From Candidatus Zhuqueibacterota bacterium (lineage in GTDB: Bacteria; Zhuqueibacterota; Zhuqueibacteria; Residuimicrobiales; Krinioviventaceae): a stretch of DNA of 57,312 nucleotides. Location of the stretch: contig JAFGKD010000065.1 in NCBI GenBank assembly GCA_016928775.1, positions 1 through 57,312 on the forward strand. The letters run 5' to 3'. This document shows, piece after piece, positions 27,834-37,000 of this stretch; position 1 is the first letter of the stretch, and every line of letters begins with the position of its first letter. Under the pieces are notes generated by a model, which was given only the letters and a program-made list of their open reading frames with translations, did no database searches and had not been told where the DNA came from. A program made the position numbers and the translations under genes.

Positions 27834-29042
27834 ATGAAAAATTCTACTATCATTGTTGCATTCATGCTGTTGTTGTGTGGATTTGTCGCAGCGCAACAAT
27901 TCCCGCCCGTTGAGCTCCCAGGTCCGTGGCCGTTTGGCACTGAGCAAGTAAGAAATGATGCCCCTGTCGACATGAATGATCCGAACGACATTCTGCACGA
28001 ATACACGGCCTACAAAGCATCACCTGTTGTCGACGGCGAGATCGAAAACGATGAGGTCTGGAACCAGATTCCCTGGACGCTCATGGAATCGTGGGGCTTT
28101 AATGACTGGTCACAAAGCTGCACGCTGTTCCGCGATGAGTGCGAGCCGAAAATTTGGAACGGCTGGAGCGACCTTACCGCCTGGTTCAAGCTGTTTTGGG
28201 ATGACGAACATATTTATCTCGCCGTCAAACGCTTTGACGACGATTACAGCTTTGTCGAAGACTCGTACGACAACAACGGAAACATTTGGCAGAACGATGC
28301 CTATCAGGTCAAATTTGACGCGCGTCCGACTTTGCAGTTTGAGATTGAAGCACCTGGCGCCGAAATCGGTTTTGGTCAAATTTTCGAAGAAGAAGCGTAC
28401 AATGTCTGGATGAATAATTTCAATTCCAATACCGAGCTGGACATTGCTGTCGGCAATTGCGACTCCGGCATTCCGTCCGCCGCCGGCAAAGCCATTTACG
28501 GCACGCTGGTACAAACGGATTCGATGATCATTGAATATTTTGAAATCGCTTTTGTCCGTTGGGACGAATTTTACCCTGATGAATCGCAAATGTTCTCTAT
28601 TATGGCAAACGACCGCGATTATGACACGCTCGAAGGCGTGGCGCAATGGGCCCAGGGCATCTGGAGCAAAACGCAGGATAAATATGGCAGCGTCTTGTGG
28701 AGTTCGCAAGCCATTCCCGGCACAAAAGTTGAAAGCGATGCTGCAGCGCCGGTTGATTTCAAACTGGCGCAAAATTACCCCAATCCCTTTAATCCCTTGA
28801 CTACCATCGAGTTCGAGCTTGCGACTGCTTCCAATGTCACGCTGGCCGTGTATGACGTGACCGGCGTGCTGGTGCATAAGCTTGTCTCGCACCATCTCGA
28901 CGCCGGAACACACTCGGTTGAGTGGAATGGCAATACAGCAACCGGCAAACCGGCGGCCTCGGGTCTCTATTTTTATCAACTTGAGGCGCACGGTGCGACA
29001 ACAAATCATTTTTTGGTGCAAAAAATGACCTTGATGAAATAA
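27834..29042 (+). CDS. T9SS-exported CBM9-like protein A
   Basis: This 402-residue protein is the first gene after the operator-promoter region. It has a signal peptide (to about residue 21, V-A-A-Q), a proline-rich lead-in shared with its neighbour (F-P-P-x-x-x-P-G-P-x-P-x-G), a CBM9/DOMON-like beta sandwich at about 55-300 and a T9SS module (N-Y-P-N-P-F-N-P to K-M-T-L-M-K). In the sandwich, P-V-V-D-G-E-I-E-N-D-E-V-W-N-Q-I-P, F-K-L-F-W-D-D-E-H-I-Y and I-W-Q-N-D-A-Y-Q-V are the standard CBM9 strand motifs, with D-G, W-D-D and N-D positions that help form the sugar and calcium sites. No catalytic domain is seen. It probably captures glycan or displays binding sites on the surface. AAAAGGAG upstream fixes the start. 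It is a paralogue of the 29132 gene. Confidence 0.82.
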   Translation: MKNSTIIVAFMLLLCGFVAAQQFPPVELPGPWPFGTEQVRNDAPVDMNDPNDILHEYTAYKASPVVDGEIENDEVWNQIPWTLMESWGFNDWSQSCTLFRDECEPKIWNGWSDLTAWFKLFWDDEHIYLAVKRFDDDYSFVEDSYDNNGNIWQNDAYQVKFDARPTLQFEIEAPGAEIGFGQIFEEEAYNVWMNNFNSNTELDIAVGNCDSGIPSAAGKAIYGTLVQTDSMIIEYFEIAFVRWDEFYPDESQMFSIMANDRDYDTLEGVAQWAQGIWSKTQDKYGSVLWSSQAIPGTKVESDAAAPVDFKLAQNYPNPFNPLTTIEFELATASNVTLAVYDVTGVLVHKLVSHHLDAGTHSVEWNGNTATGKPAASGLYFYQLEAHGATTNHFLVQKMTLMK

Positions 29043-29060
29043 CCATGTTGTTCTAATCGG

Positions 29061-29097
29061 ATAACGTGCTCTTTGTTCGAATTAAAGGGCACGTTAT
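29061..29097 (+). terminator. Hairpin between the two CBM9-like genes
   Basis: ATAACGTGCTCTTT pairs with AAAGGGCACGTTAT (one G-T pair), loop GTTCGAATT, followed by TTTT. It starts 18 bases after the stop of the first gene. It may act as a partial terminator or mRNA-stabilising hairpin that sets more of protein A than of the downstream enzymes. Confidence 0.6.
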
Positions 29098-29131
29098 TTT
29101 AAGCTGTTTCAATCCAAATAGGAGAGTCAAG

Positions 29132-30373
29132 ATGAAAAATTTACAAACGATTGTTATGCTAATTTCGGCCATTTTTTTCCTGAACAGACCGGTCCGGGGC
29201 CAGGATTTTCCGCCGGCAAACAGCAGCGGTCCATTCCCAACAGGTCTGGAAACCATTCGTGATGATGCGCCGTTTGATAAACTTGAATTGAGTGATGTGA
29301 TTCACGAATATACCTGCTACAAGGGCACGCCGACCATCGACGGCGATGTCGACAACGATCCGGTGTGGCAGCAAATTCCCTATACGCCCATGGAGTGGTA
29401 TGAGATCATTTCGCCGCATACGGAATTTGAAATCTATGACAACGAATCCGAAACCTACTTTGGCCAGTACGATCAATTTGCTCAATTCAAAATGTTATGG
29501 GACGGCAGCCTCATTTACATGGCCATTCAGGTGATCGATGATGATTATTACGATCTCCAGCCGCAATCCAATGTGTGGAACAACGATTGTATTCAGCTCG
29601 GTTTGCACACGCGTCCCATGGATAGTGTGGACGGTGGTACAGGTATCGGCAATAATTTTGGTTACATTCAGGATACCGTGCGTTTTCATCGCCCCATGGT
29701 CGCAACGCATAATTTTGCCCACACGCAAATGCTGCCGGCGGACGGCAGCGGCTCGTATTATTTTGTCAATGATGGTCTGTTTGAGGATAGCAAGGCCATT
29801 CTGTGCCGCGTGGATGATTCGAATGCCGACTATTCGATCGTGACATGGGAAATCGCTTTTGATCCGTACTGGGGTGATCTTGGTCCTGAAATTGTCGAGA
29901 ATAGCGTGGCGCGCCTTTCTCTGTTGGCGCTGGATATGGATGAAGGAGATAACCTGATTTTTCAGGGCTCCGGCTGGGGTAAAGGCATTTTGACAACCAA
30001 AAATATGGATCATTTTGGCAGTGTGTTGTTCAGCCCGGATGCGGCGCCGGCCTCTGGCATTGAAACGACAAAGATAGCGCCGACGTCGTTTACGCTGGCG
30101 CAAAATTATCCCAATCCGTTTAATCCTAACACAACCATTCACTTTAGCATTCCGCAGCACGCTCAGGTGTCGGTGGCCGTTTTTGATGTGAACGGTCGTC
30201 TGGTGAATCAATTGCTGGATGGCGGAATGGCGGCCGGATCGTACACGATCAACTGGAATGGCCTGGATATGAACGGCAGGCAGGTTGCGTCTGGTGTCTA
30301 TTTTTATCGCGCGAGCACTCGTATTGATGGCGCATCCCGCACGTTGACCAATAAAATGATGCTTGTTCGCTAA
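29132..30373 (+). CDS. T9SS-exported CBM9-like protein B
   Basis: From ATG 29132 (GGAGAG upstream) the product is 413 residues with a signal peptide (V-R-G-Q at the cleavage region), the same D-F-P-P lead-in as protein A, a CBM9-like sandwich and a T9SS module (N-Y-P-N-P-F-N-P to K-M-M-L-V-R). Matching motifs are P-T-I-D-G-D-V-D-N-D-P-V-W-Q-Q-I-P, F-K-M-L-W-D-G-S-L-I-Y and V-W-N-N-D-C-I-Q-L. Compared with protein A, the aspartate pair W-D-D has become W-D-G, and there is an insertion rich in histidines (R-F-H-R-P-M-V-A-T-H-N-F-A-H-T). The two genes clearly come from one duplication and have diverged, perhaps to bind different ends or parts of the same glycan. It is followed by the first of the unassigned enzymes after 16 bases. 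Confidence 0.8.
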   Translation: MKNLQTIVMLISAIFFLNRPVRGQDFPPANSSGPFPTGLETIRDDAPFDKLELSDVIHEYTCYKGTPTIDGDVDNDPVWQQIPYTPMEWYEIISPHTEFEIYDNESETYFGQYDQFAQFKMLWDGSLIYMAIQVIDDDYYDLQPQSNVWNNDCIQLGLHTRPMDSVDGGTGIGNNFGYIQDTVRFHRPMVATHNFAHTQMLPADGSGSYYFVNDGLFEDSKAILCRVDDSNADYSIVTWEIAFDPYWGDLGPEIVENSVARLSLLALDMDEGDNLIFQGSGWGKGILTTKNMDHFGSVLFSPDAAPASGIETTKIAPTSFTLAQNYPNPFNPNTTIHFSIPQHAQVSVAVFDVNGRLVNQLLDGGMAAGSYTINWNGLDMNGRQVASGVYFYRASTRIDGASRTLTNKMMLVR

Positions 30374-30389
30374 ACCGCTGACGGCTAAA

Positions 30390-31637
30390 ATGCATAAATC
30401 CCAAAATGTATGGCCGGCGATTCTGATGTCGCCGGCGCTTTTACTCTTTTTCTGTTTGACGAAAATGAATTGTACACAATCTGCAAAACCCGTTGCTTTG
30501 GATTTTATTGCATCTTACAATACAGTGCTCGGCACGCAAACCATTGGCGCCGTGTATCAGTTTTCCGATGACACCGACCTGGTCGAGACCGCACGCCGCA
30601 TTCGCGAGATGGATTCGAATATCCTGAAAATATCGCTGGACACGAAAAAATATCCCGGCACGCCGGATGGCGAATACACATTGAGCGAATTGGTGACAGA
30701 CGAATCCTCCTTTAAAGCTGTTTTCGACATGGATTTCGCCTATTACCATCTCTGGGCCTATCCGCGCGATGATTCCTGGTACTGGATCGATGGCATGGAT
30801 TCGCTCGAAGTGGCGCTGGAGTACGAGGCGATTTATAACCTGGCCGCCACGCTCCTGCAGCAATACAGCGGCTCGGGCAAAGTATTTTACATCGGCCACT
30901 GGGAAGGCGATTGGCATTTGGTGGACGATTACAACAGAAACCAAACGCCATCAGCCGTGCGGTTGCAGGGCACGATTGACTGGATGAATATCCGCCAGAA
31001 AGCGGTCGACGATGCGAAAGCGCAGACGCCGCATAAAAATGTTCAATTGTATCATTACACGGAAGTCAATCTTGTCCGTAAATCCATGGACGGCGACGTG
31101 GCATGGACGTCGCATGTGCTGCCCTTTATCAATCCGGATTATGTATCGTGGTCCTGCTACGAAAGTCTTGGCGGCATTTCAACGGTAGAGGACGCGCGCG
31201 TCAAGTTGTGGCCGGTTTTGGATTATATCGAGAGCAAACTGGAGGCAAAATCCAATGTCCCAGGCAAGCGCGTGTGGATTGGCGAATACGGTTTTCCGTT
31301 TGGCCGTTTTCGCGACAGCGATCCGCAAACGCCGAACGAACAGAATATCATGAGTCTTGCTGTTGCTCAGGCTGCGCTGGAATGGGGCACGCCATTTTGC
31401 CTCTATTGGGAGTTTTATAATAACGTGATTGAAAATAATCGCCATGCCGGCTTTTGGATGGTTGACAGCGCCAACGTCGAGCAGCCGGTGTACACGAGTC
31501 ACAAGAACTATTACGAATGGTGCGTGACGTGGCTGCGTCATTTCCAGGAGCAACACAACGTCATACTGCCGGATTCACTCTTTCGCGTCGCGGCCGTCTC
31601 CTGGCTGAATGAACACATACGGAACCTGGCTCACTAA
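30390..31637 (+). CDS. Putative glycoside hydrolase of unassigned family, short form
   Basis: The 415-residue product has a lipoprotein-like or Sec signal (L-L-L-F-F-C-L-T-K-M-N-C-T) and a single domain I read as a TIM barrel of the clan GH-A style. Its sister at 31652 conserves G-H-W-E-G-D-W-H-L (E172 here), Y-T-E-V-N-L-V (E225), I-G-E-Y-G (E299) and L-Y-W-E-x-Y-N-N. Two of the first three glutamates are likely acid/base and nucleophile. The sequence after G-H-W-E-G-D-W-H-L (V-D-D-Y-N-R-N-Q) is identical in both. It has no T9SS tail, so it probably stays in the periplasm or is anchored to a membrane. The Met at 30390 is preferred; a TTG at 30363 overlaps the previous gene. I do not recognise an existing CAZy family with this signature. 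Confidence 0.65.
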   Translation: MHKSQNVWPAILMSPALLLFFCLTKMNCTQSAKPVALDFIASYNTVLGTQTIGAVYQFSDDTDLVETARRIREMDSNILKISLDTKKYPGTPDGEYTLSELVTDESSFKAVFDMDFAYYHLWAYPRDDSWYWIDGMDSLEVALEYEAIYNLAATLLQQYSGSGKVFYIGHWEGDWHLVDDYNRNQTPSAVRLQGTIDWMNIRQKAVDDAKAQTPHKNVQLYHYTEVNLVRKSMDGDVAWTSHVLPFINPDYVSWSCYESLGGISTVEDARVKLWPVLDYIESKLEAKSNVPGKRVWIGEYGFPFGRFRDSDPQTPNEQNIMSLAVAQAALEWGTPFCLYWEFYNNVIENNRHAGFWMVDSANVEQPVYTSHKNYYEWCVTWLRHFQEQHNVILPDSLFRVAAVSWLNEHIRNLAH

Positions 31638-31651
31638 TTTGGAATTCTAAT

Positions 31652-33829
31652 ATGCTTTTGAAAAATGTCACGTTTTTGCTGTTGTTGGTTGGTCTGCCCG
31701 TTTTGTCACAGGAATGGCAGATGTTATCCGATTGGGAAACTGTTTTTGTGAACTGGGATAATCCGGGAACACTGGTCACGGCCGACAATCCGTTGCCGGA
31801 CGATGTCAACAGCTCTGCCCGCTGCGGCCTATTTACCACCACGCCGAGTCAATGGGATCTACTCTACCTTGATCTGGATGAACCGGCCAATTTTGATCAA
31901 AATCCGCGCTATTCGCTCAAAGTGCTTGCGCCGCCGAGTGGTGGTAAAATCCTCTATAAATTTGAAAATGCCGGCAACACCTTTTCGGTCACCATTGAAA
32001 AAACACCAACACCGGGACAATGGGACGAGCTGTTGTTTGATTTTTCCAATGAGCCGCAGGGCGAGTTTGTCCGCATGGTGATTTTTATCGATTTATTGGG
32101 CACGCAGGCCGGCAATGAATGGTACCTTGATGACCTGCGACAACAGGTCCTCGGCAGCGCGGACAATGAACCGCCAACACCGCCGTCCAATGTTCATGTC
32201 AGTTGGGCGCAGCCAACGACGCTGCAGCTCACCTGGACGCCGTCGCAGGATAACGGTCTTGTATCGGGATATCAGGTCTCGATGAATGGAAAGCGTCTGC
32301 GCTTCACGCGTATCCCCACGGTTGATGTGACCGGACTGCAGCCGGAAACAACATATTCGTTTTCCATTATCGCGTCGGATCAATTCGGCAACTCATCCGA
32401 GCCCGTTCAATTCGAGGCAACAACAACCCGCCCGTCGGCAATTATCCCGGCGACGTTAAATTTCCGCCTTGGCACGCAGACGTTCGGTCCATCATATTGG
32501 TTCACAGATGAGGACAAAATCCTTGAGTCGAGTCGCGCCATTCGCGCCATGGGAACGAACATTGTCAAATTTGCTTTGGGCGGCAGCGCGCCGCTCATCA
32601 ACCGTTTGGATGCCGAGCCGTATAAAACCATTCTGGACATGGATTTCACCTATTATTTTCTCTGGGTGTATGGGCCATCCGACTGGTTCAACGGCCAAAC
32701 ACCGGCGGAAGGCCGGGCCGAATATGATGCGGTTTATGCCATGAGCAAAAAACTGCTGGAACGCTACAACGGCACCGGCAAGGTGTTTTATATCGGTCAT
32801 TGGGAGGGCGACTGGCATCTGGTGGATGATTATAACCGCAATCAAAATCCTTTGCCACCACTCAAGGTCAGCGGCATGATCGACTGGCTCAATTCGCGGC
32901 AACTGGCTATCGAGGACGCAAAAAAAGACGTAACGAATACCGATGTGCACATATATCAATATACTGAAGTCAATTTGGTGGTCAAATCTTTGGATAGCAG
33001 ACTGCCGAGCTTGACCACCGAGGTGTTACCCAACACCACTGTCGATTATGTGAGCTATTCATCTTACGATGCGATTGGCTCCACCAGTTATTCGCAGATA
33101 TATTCCAGTCTGAATCGCACCATCAGCTTTATTGAAAAATATCTGCCAGCGAAAGAAGGGCTTCCACCGGGACGGCGCGTTTTTATTGGCGAGTACGGCT
33201 ATCCTTATGGACGGCCGGACGGCGCAACCAGTCCGGAAGACCAGGACAGGCGCAGCCGCAATGTCATGCAAGCCGGCCTGAGACTGGGCTGCCCGTTTGT
33301 ACTCTATTGGGAAATGTACAACAATGAAGTCCGGGATGGTGTGCAGTGGGGCTTTTGGATGATCAACGACCGTGGCATCAAGCAGCCGATCTATTACACG
33401 CACCGCGATTATTACGCGCGCGCCAACAGCCTGTACGAAAACTTTGTCATAACCAACAATCGCGAACCGGACGAATCCGACATGCAGGAACTGCTCCTAC
33501 AGGCGCTGGAGGACGTCGCGGCTGGTGTAAGAAAAAAAACCGAAACTGTGCCCGATCACTTTGATGTGCAAGCATTTCCGAATCCCTTTAATGCGCAAAC
33601 CATGATCAGGTTTTTTGTTCCTGTTGCCGGCAAAGCTTTCGTGACGATCTATGCCATTACCGGCAAACAGGTGCGCAACCTGGAGGTCGAGAACAGAGCG
33701 GGCGAGCATACGGTGGTATGGGACGGTTTGGATCACACGGGATACGCCTGTTCGTCCGGCGTCTATATCGTGTCTGTGCATGACGCACGAGGTGCCGTTG
33801 ACAACCTAAAACTTACCTTGTTGAAATAA
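31652..33829 (+). CDS. Putative glycoside hydrolase of unassigned family, T9SS-exported long form
   Basis: The 725-residue product has a signal peptide (to about residue 19, V-L-S-Q), a beta-sandwich binding-like domain (about 22-165), a fibronectin III domain (about 172-260), a catalytic-type barrel (about 270-600) and a T9SS module (A-F-P-N-P-F-N-A to L-T-L-L-K). The barrel matches the 30390 protein throughout: E385 in G-H-W-E-G-D-W-H-L, E439 in Y-T-E-V-N-L-V and E514 in I-G-E-Y-G-Y-P-Y-G-R. It follows that gene after 14 bases. The long form should act outside the cell, while the short form probably acts in the periplasm on the released fragments. This pairing, and the activity itself, are inference. 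RBS is weak (TTGGAATT), so translation may depend on coupling. Confidence 0.68.
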   Translation: MLLKNVTFLLLLVGLPVLSQEWQMLSDWETVFVNWDNPGTLVTADNPLPDDVNSSARCGLFTTTPSQWDLLYLDLDEPANFDQNPRYSLKVLAPPSGGKILYKFENAGNTFSVTIEKTPTPGQWDELLFDFSNEPQGEFVRMVIFIDLLGTQAGNEWYLDDLRQQVLGSADNEPPTPPSNVHVSWAQPTTLQLTWTPSQDNGLVSGYQVSMNGKRLRFTRIPTVDVTGLQPETTYSFSIIASDQFGNSSEPVQFEATTTRPSAIIPATLNFRLGTQTFGPSYWFTDEDKILESSRAIRAMGTNIVKFALGGSAPLINRLDAEPYKTILDMDFTYYFLWVYGPSDWFNGQTPAEGRAEYDAVYAMSKKLLERYNGTGKVFYIGHWEGDWHLVDDYNRNQNPLPPLKVSGMIDWLNSRQLAIEDAKKDVTNTDVHIYQYTEVNLVVKSLDSRLPSLTTEVLPNTTVDYVSYSSYDAIGSTSYSQIYSSLNRTISFIEKYLPAKEGLPPGRRVFIGEYGYPYGRPDGATSPEDQDRRSRNVMQAGLRLGCPFVLYWEMYNNEVRDGVQWGFWMINDRGIKQPIYYTHRDYYARANSLYENFVITNNREPDESDMQELLLQALEDVAAGVRKKTETVPDHFDVQAFPNPFNAQTMIRFFVPVAGKAFVTIYAITGKQVRNLEVENRAGEHTVVWDGLDHTGYACSSGVYIVSVHDARGAVDNLKLTLLK

Positions 33830-33960
33830 ATGTTGCTCGGCAGATTTTTTCGTGTGTTTCGCCTCATATGCACACCCGGGGGTGATATGCGCTTTGCAGA
33901 AAGCAAAATATTTTTTGAATTATTATTTCGGAAAATTGCAAGTTATTTACGGAGCTGTTT

Positions 33961-35904
33961 ATGCAAAGTCTTGGTTTGTGGGATTACGCGATCTTTTTAG
34001 CCTATTTCAGCGTGCTCATCACTTTGGGTCTGATTCTGCGAAAAAAAGCCTCGGGCAGTTTGGAGAGCTATTTTCTCGCCAACAACCGCCTGCCCTGGTG
34101 GATGCTCGGCGTCACCGGCATGGGCTGGTCGCTGGATGTGACCGGCACCATGCTCATCATCTCGTTACTTTACCTTATCGGTCCGCGCGGTCTGTTTATT
34201 GAATTTCGCGGGGGTGCCAATTTATCGCTCATTTTTATGATGCTCTGGACCGGCAAGTGGCACCGGCGTTCCGGACTCATGACCGGCGCCGAGTGGATGA
34301 CCTTTCGGTTTGGCGATGGCCTCAGCGGACGTTTCGCCCGTGCCTCGTTTGCGGTGAGTCAGATTATTTTTGCCATTGGCATGTTGGCCTATATGGTCAA
34401 AGGCGTCGGACTTTTTGCCTGCATGTTCATCCCGCTGTCGCCGTTTCAGTGTGCACTGATTGTCATTGGCGTGGCAACGATCTATACGGTGGCATCCGGC
34501 TTTTACGGTGTGGTGTTCAGCGATCTGCTGCAATGCACGCTGATTATCATCGGCATCGTCTATATCTCTATTACTGCTTATAACCAAATTTCCGATGGGG
34601 CAGAATTCGCCAATCTGGCGACATCGATCAGCGGTGTGCGCGAATGGACGACGGCGTTTCCGCAAAAACTGGCGGACATGCCGGCGGGATACGAAATTTA
34701 TGAGACCTTGCTCATATTCACCATGTTTCTCATTCTGAAAAATATTGTCTCCGGCTTTGGCTCCGGATTTGAGCCGCACTATTTTGCTGCGCGGAACGAA
34801 CGAGAATGCGGCAAATTGACAGCCCTGTGGGCCACCCTCATGTCCAGCCGCTGGTTTATGATGGCAGGTTTCGCCGTGCTCGGCATTTTTATGGTGCACA
34901 GTCTTTTTGATAACCTTGATGTCCTGTCGCAAGCCGCAGCATTGGTCAAGGACTATGCTCCTGCCGTACAGAAAAGCCAGTGGCCCGCCCTGTTAGCGAG
35001 CATCATCAACCAACCGGCACAACATCCGGCAGAACTTGTTGAAGGACTCAAATCCCTGCTTGGCGAAAACTGGCTGCTCAAAATGCAGCTTTTGAGTTAC
35101 GAAGGTACGGTCAATGCCGAACGCATTTTGCCGGCCGTACTGTTGTCCATAGTTCCCGCCGGAATTCGCGGACTTATTTTGGTCACGCTCATCGCTGCCA
35201 CCATGTCGACGTTTGACATGACGCTCAATCGCACCAGCGCGTTTTTTGTGCGCGATATTTATCAAAAATTCTGGCGGCCGAACGCCTCGAACAAGGAGGT
35301 CCTGGCAGCGATTTATGCTTTTACAGTCTCTCTCGTTGGGCTCGCTTTTTACATGGGCTATTCATCCCAAAGCATCAACGACATTTGGGGATGGATTATG
35401 ATGGGCCTCTGGTCCGGCTTGTCCGTGCCATTGGTGCTGCGCCTGTACTGGTGGCGCTTTAACGGTTCCGGTTTTGCGGCTGGTATGGTCGTTGGCGTTT
35501 TGGCCGCTGTGCTGCAACGCGCGTTTTGGCCGAGCCTGCCGGAACAGTGGCAGTTCGTCGGACTCACTTTGATCAGCCTTGTGGCCGCGATTATCGGCAC
35601 TTTTGCTTCGGCGCCAACGGACAGAAACATCCTGGAGAATTTTTACCGCATCACCCGGCCGTTTGGTTTTTGGAAGCCGCTGCGCCCCATTCTTGATGAT
35701 TCAACAGTCAAGACGATGAAAAAGGAACACCGCAACGATCTGCTGGCGCTGCCGTTTGCATTCATCTGGATCGTATCCATGTTTTTGATCCCGATTCTTT
35801 TTATCATGCATCAAAAATCGATTTGGCATGCCTTGATTGTATTCCTTATTAGTCTGGCCGGACTCTACAAATTCTGGTATAAAAATCTCCCGCCCGCGGA
35901 ATAG
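33961..35904 (+). CDS. Sodium:solute symporter (SSS family), probable sugar importer
   Basis: This 647-residue inner-membrane protein has about fourteen helices in the SSS (SGLT/PutP) arrangement: W-D-Y-A-I-F-L-A-Y-F at the N-terminus, then S-Y-F-L-A-N-N-R-L-P-W-W-M-L-G, V-T-G-M-G-W-S-L-D, and G-F-Y-G-V-V-F-S-D-L-L-Q in helix 5, which is the sodium-site region. SSS carriers take up one sugar or short oligosaccharide with sodium. Its place between exported glycan enzymes and a cytosolic GH130 phosphorylase makes a disaccharide or small oligosaccharide substrate likely. This takes the role that SusC/SusD would play in Bacteroidota. GGAG lies eight bases before the ATG. The 130-base gap upstream contains imperfect hairpins and may hold a minor processing or attenuation site. 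Confidence 0.9.
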   Translation: MQSLGLWDYAIFLAYFSVLITLGLILRKKASGSLESYFLANNRLPWWMLGVTGMGWSLDVTGTMLIISLLYLIGPRGLFIEFRGGANLSLIFMMLWTGKWHRRSGLMTGAEWMTFRFGDGLSGRFARASFAVSQIIFAIGMLAYMVKGVGLFACMFIPLSPFQCALIVIGVATIYTVASGFYGVVFSDLLQCTLIIIGIVYISITAYNQISDGAEFANLATSISGVREWTTAFPQKLADMPAGYEIYETLLIFTMFLILKNIVSGFGSGFEPHYFAARNERECGKLTALWATLMSSRWFMMAGFAVLGIFMVHSLFDNLDVLSQAAALVKDYAPAVQKSQWPALLASIINQPAQHPAELVEGLKSLLGENWLLKMQLLSYEGTVNAERILPAVLLSIVPAGIRGLILVTLIAATMSTFDMTLNRTSAFFVRDIYQKFWRPNASNKEVLAAIYAFTVSLVGLAFYMGYSSQSINDIWGWIMMGLWSGLSVPLVLRLYWWRFNGSGFAAGMVVGVLAAVLQRAFWPSLPEQWQFVGLTLISLVAAIIGTFASAPTDRNILENFYRITRPFGFWKPLRPILDDSTVKTMKKEHRNDLLALPFAFIWIVSMFLIPILFIMHQKSIWHALIVFLISLAGLYKFWYKNLPPAE

Positions 35905-35968
35905 CCGTTTATCCTGAAGAACTGGTGCTGATTTTTATGTACAAATTTGATGTTAGGAGCTGAAGCGA

Positions 35969-37000
35969 ATGAAATTACAGCGATATGCAAAAAATCCGAT
36001 ACTCTCTCCCAATCCTCAGAATGATTGGGAAAATCTGGTGACCGCCAATCCCGGCGTATGGTATGATGAACAGCAACACAAAGTCTACATGCTCTATCGC
36101 GCCGCCGGTGATGAAAACGACCACAAGATCTATTTGGGATTGGCAGTCAGTGAGAATGGCTTTGATTTTGCGCGACACTTTGATCGACCGGTTTTTTCGC
36201 CCGCCGAAAGCGGATTTGACGCTGGTTGCGTGGAAGATCCGCGCATCGTCAAAATGGGCGACTATTTTTACATCACCTATGCTGCGCGGCCGTTTCCGCC
36301 GGGACGCTATTGGCTGAACGAAGCAGGCCAACCCAATGTGCCCGACGACTTGCCGCCAGAATTCCCCGCAGCATTGCGCCACAACAAAACCAGCACAGGT
36401 TTAGCCATTACCAAAGATTTTAAAAAATTCTATCGCGCTGGTCGCCTCACCAATCCGGTTTTCGATGATCGGGATGTCATTCTGTTTCCGGAAAAAATTA
36501 ACGGCACATTTTATATGCTGCATCGCCCCATGGAACTGGTCGGCAAGGATTATGGTTCTGATTACCCATCAATCTGGATTGCCTCCGGGACGGATCTGTT
36601 GAATTTACATGACAGCCGCATTCTCGCCAAAAGCAGCGCAGACTGGGAGCAAAAAATCGGCGGCAACACGCCGCCCATCCGGACAGATCATGGCTGGCTG
36701 ACATTGTATCATGGCGTCGGCCCGGATAAACGTTACCGCATCGGCGCCATGTTACTGGGCCTCGAAAACCCGACCAAGCTCACTCACCGCAGTCGTGACT
36801 GGCTGCTGCAGCCGGAAGAACTGTACGAACTGGAAGGCTTTTATCCGGGCGTGGTTTTTCCGTGTGGAAAGGTTGTGATCGACGGCACCTTGTTTGTCTA
36901 TTATGGCGGCGCGGATAAATATATCGGACTAGCTACATGCTGGATGGATGAGCTTTTAGATTATTTGCTGAGCTGTCCAGTGTCGGCACGGACAGTATAA
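35969..37000 (+). CDS. GH130 beta-mannoside (or related) phosphorylase
   Basis: GH130 enzymes break beta-1,4 (or beta-1,2) mannosides with phosphate, giving mannose-1-phosphate. The 343-residue protein is a five-bladed propeller with the family landmarks: N-P-G-V-W near residue 27, E-D-P-R-I at 89-93 with catalytic D90, D-D-R-D-V-I-L-F-P-E-K-I, L-H-R-P, W-E-Q-K-I-G-G-N-T-P-P-I, Y-H-G and Y-Y-G-G-A-D-K-Y-I-G-L-A. It has no signal peptide, so it is cytosolic and acts on what the symporter imports. TTAGGAG precedes the ATG. It ends the run of same-strand genes; an inverted repeat with T-rich tail follows about 100 bases later. Subfamily, and therefore mannose linkage and acceptor, cannot be told by eye. 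Confidence 0.9.
   Translation: MKLQRYAKNPILSPNPQNDWENLVTANPGVWYDEQQHKVYMLYRAAGDENDHKIYLGLAVSENGFDFARHFDRPVFSPAESGFDAGCVEDPRIVKMGDYFYITYAARPFPPGRYWLNEAGQPNVPDDLPPEFPAALRHNKTSTGLAITKDFKKFYRAGRLTNPVFDDRDVILFPEKINGTFYMLHRPMELVGKDYGSDYPSIWIASGTDLLNLHDSRILAKSSADWEQKIGGNTPPIRTDHGWLTLYHGVGPDKRYRIGAMLLGLENPTKLTHRSRDWLLQPEELYELEGFYPGVVFPCGKVVIDGTLFVYYGGADKYIGLATCWMDELLDYLLSCPVSARTV

Noticed and set aside
28110..29021. A 303-codon open frame antisense to the 27834 gene; similar long antisense frames lie at 34222-34932 and 29495-30211.
   Set aside because: They mirror strongly coding genes in relatively GC-rich sequence, have no RBS, and give no recognisable protein.
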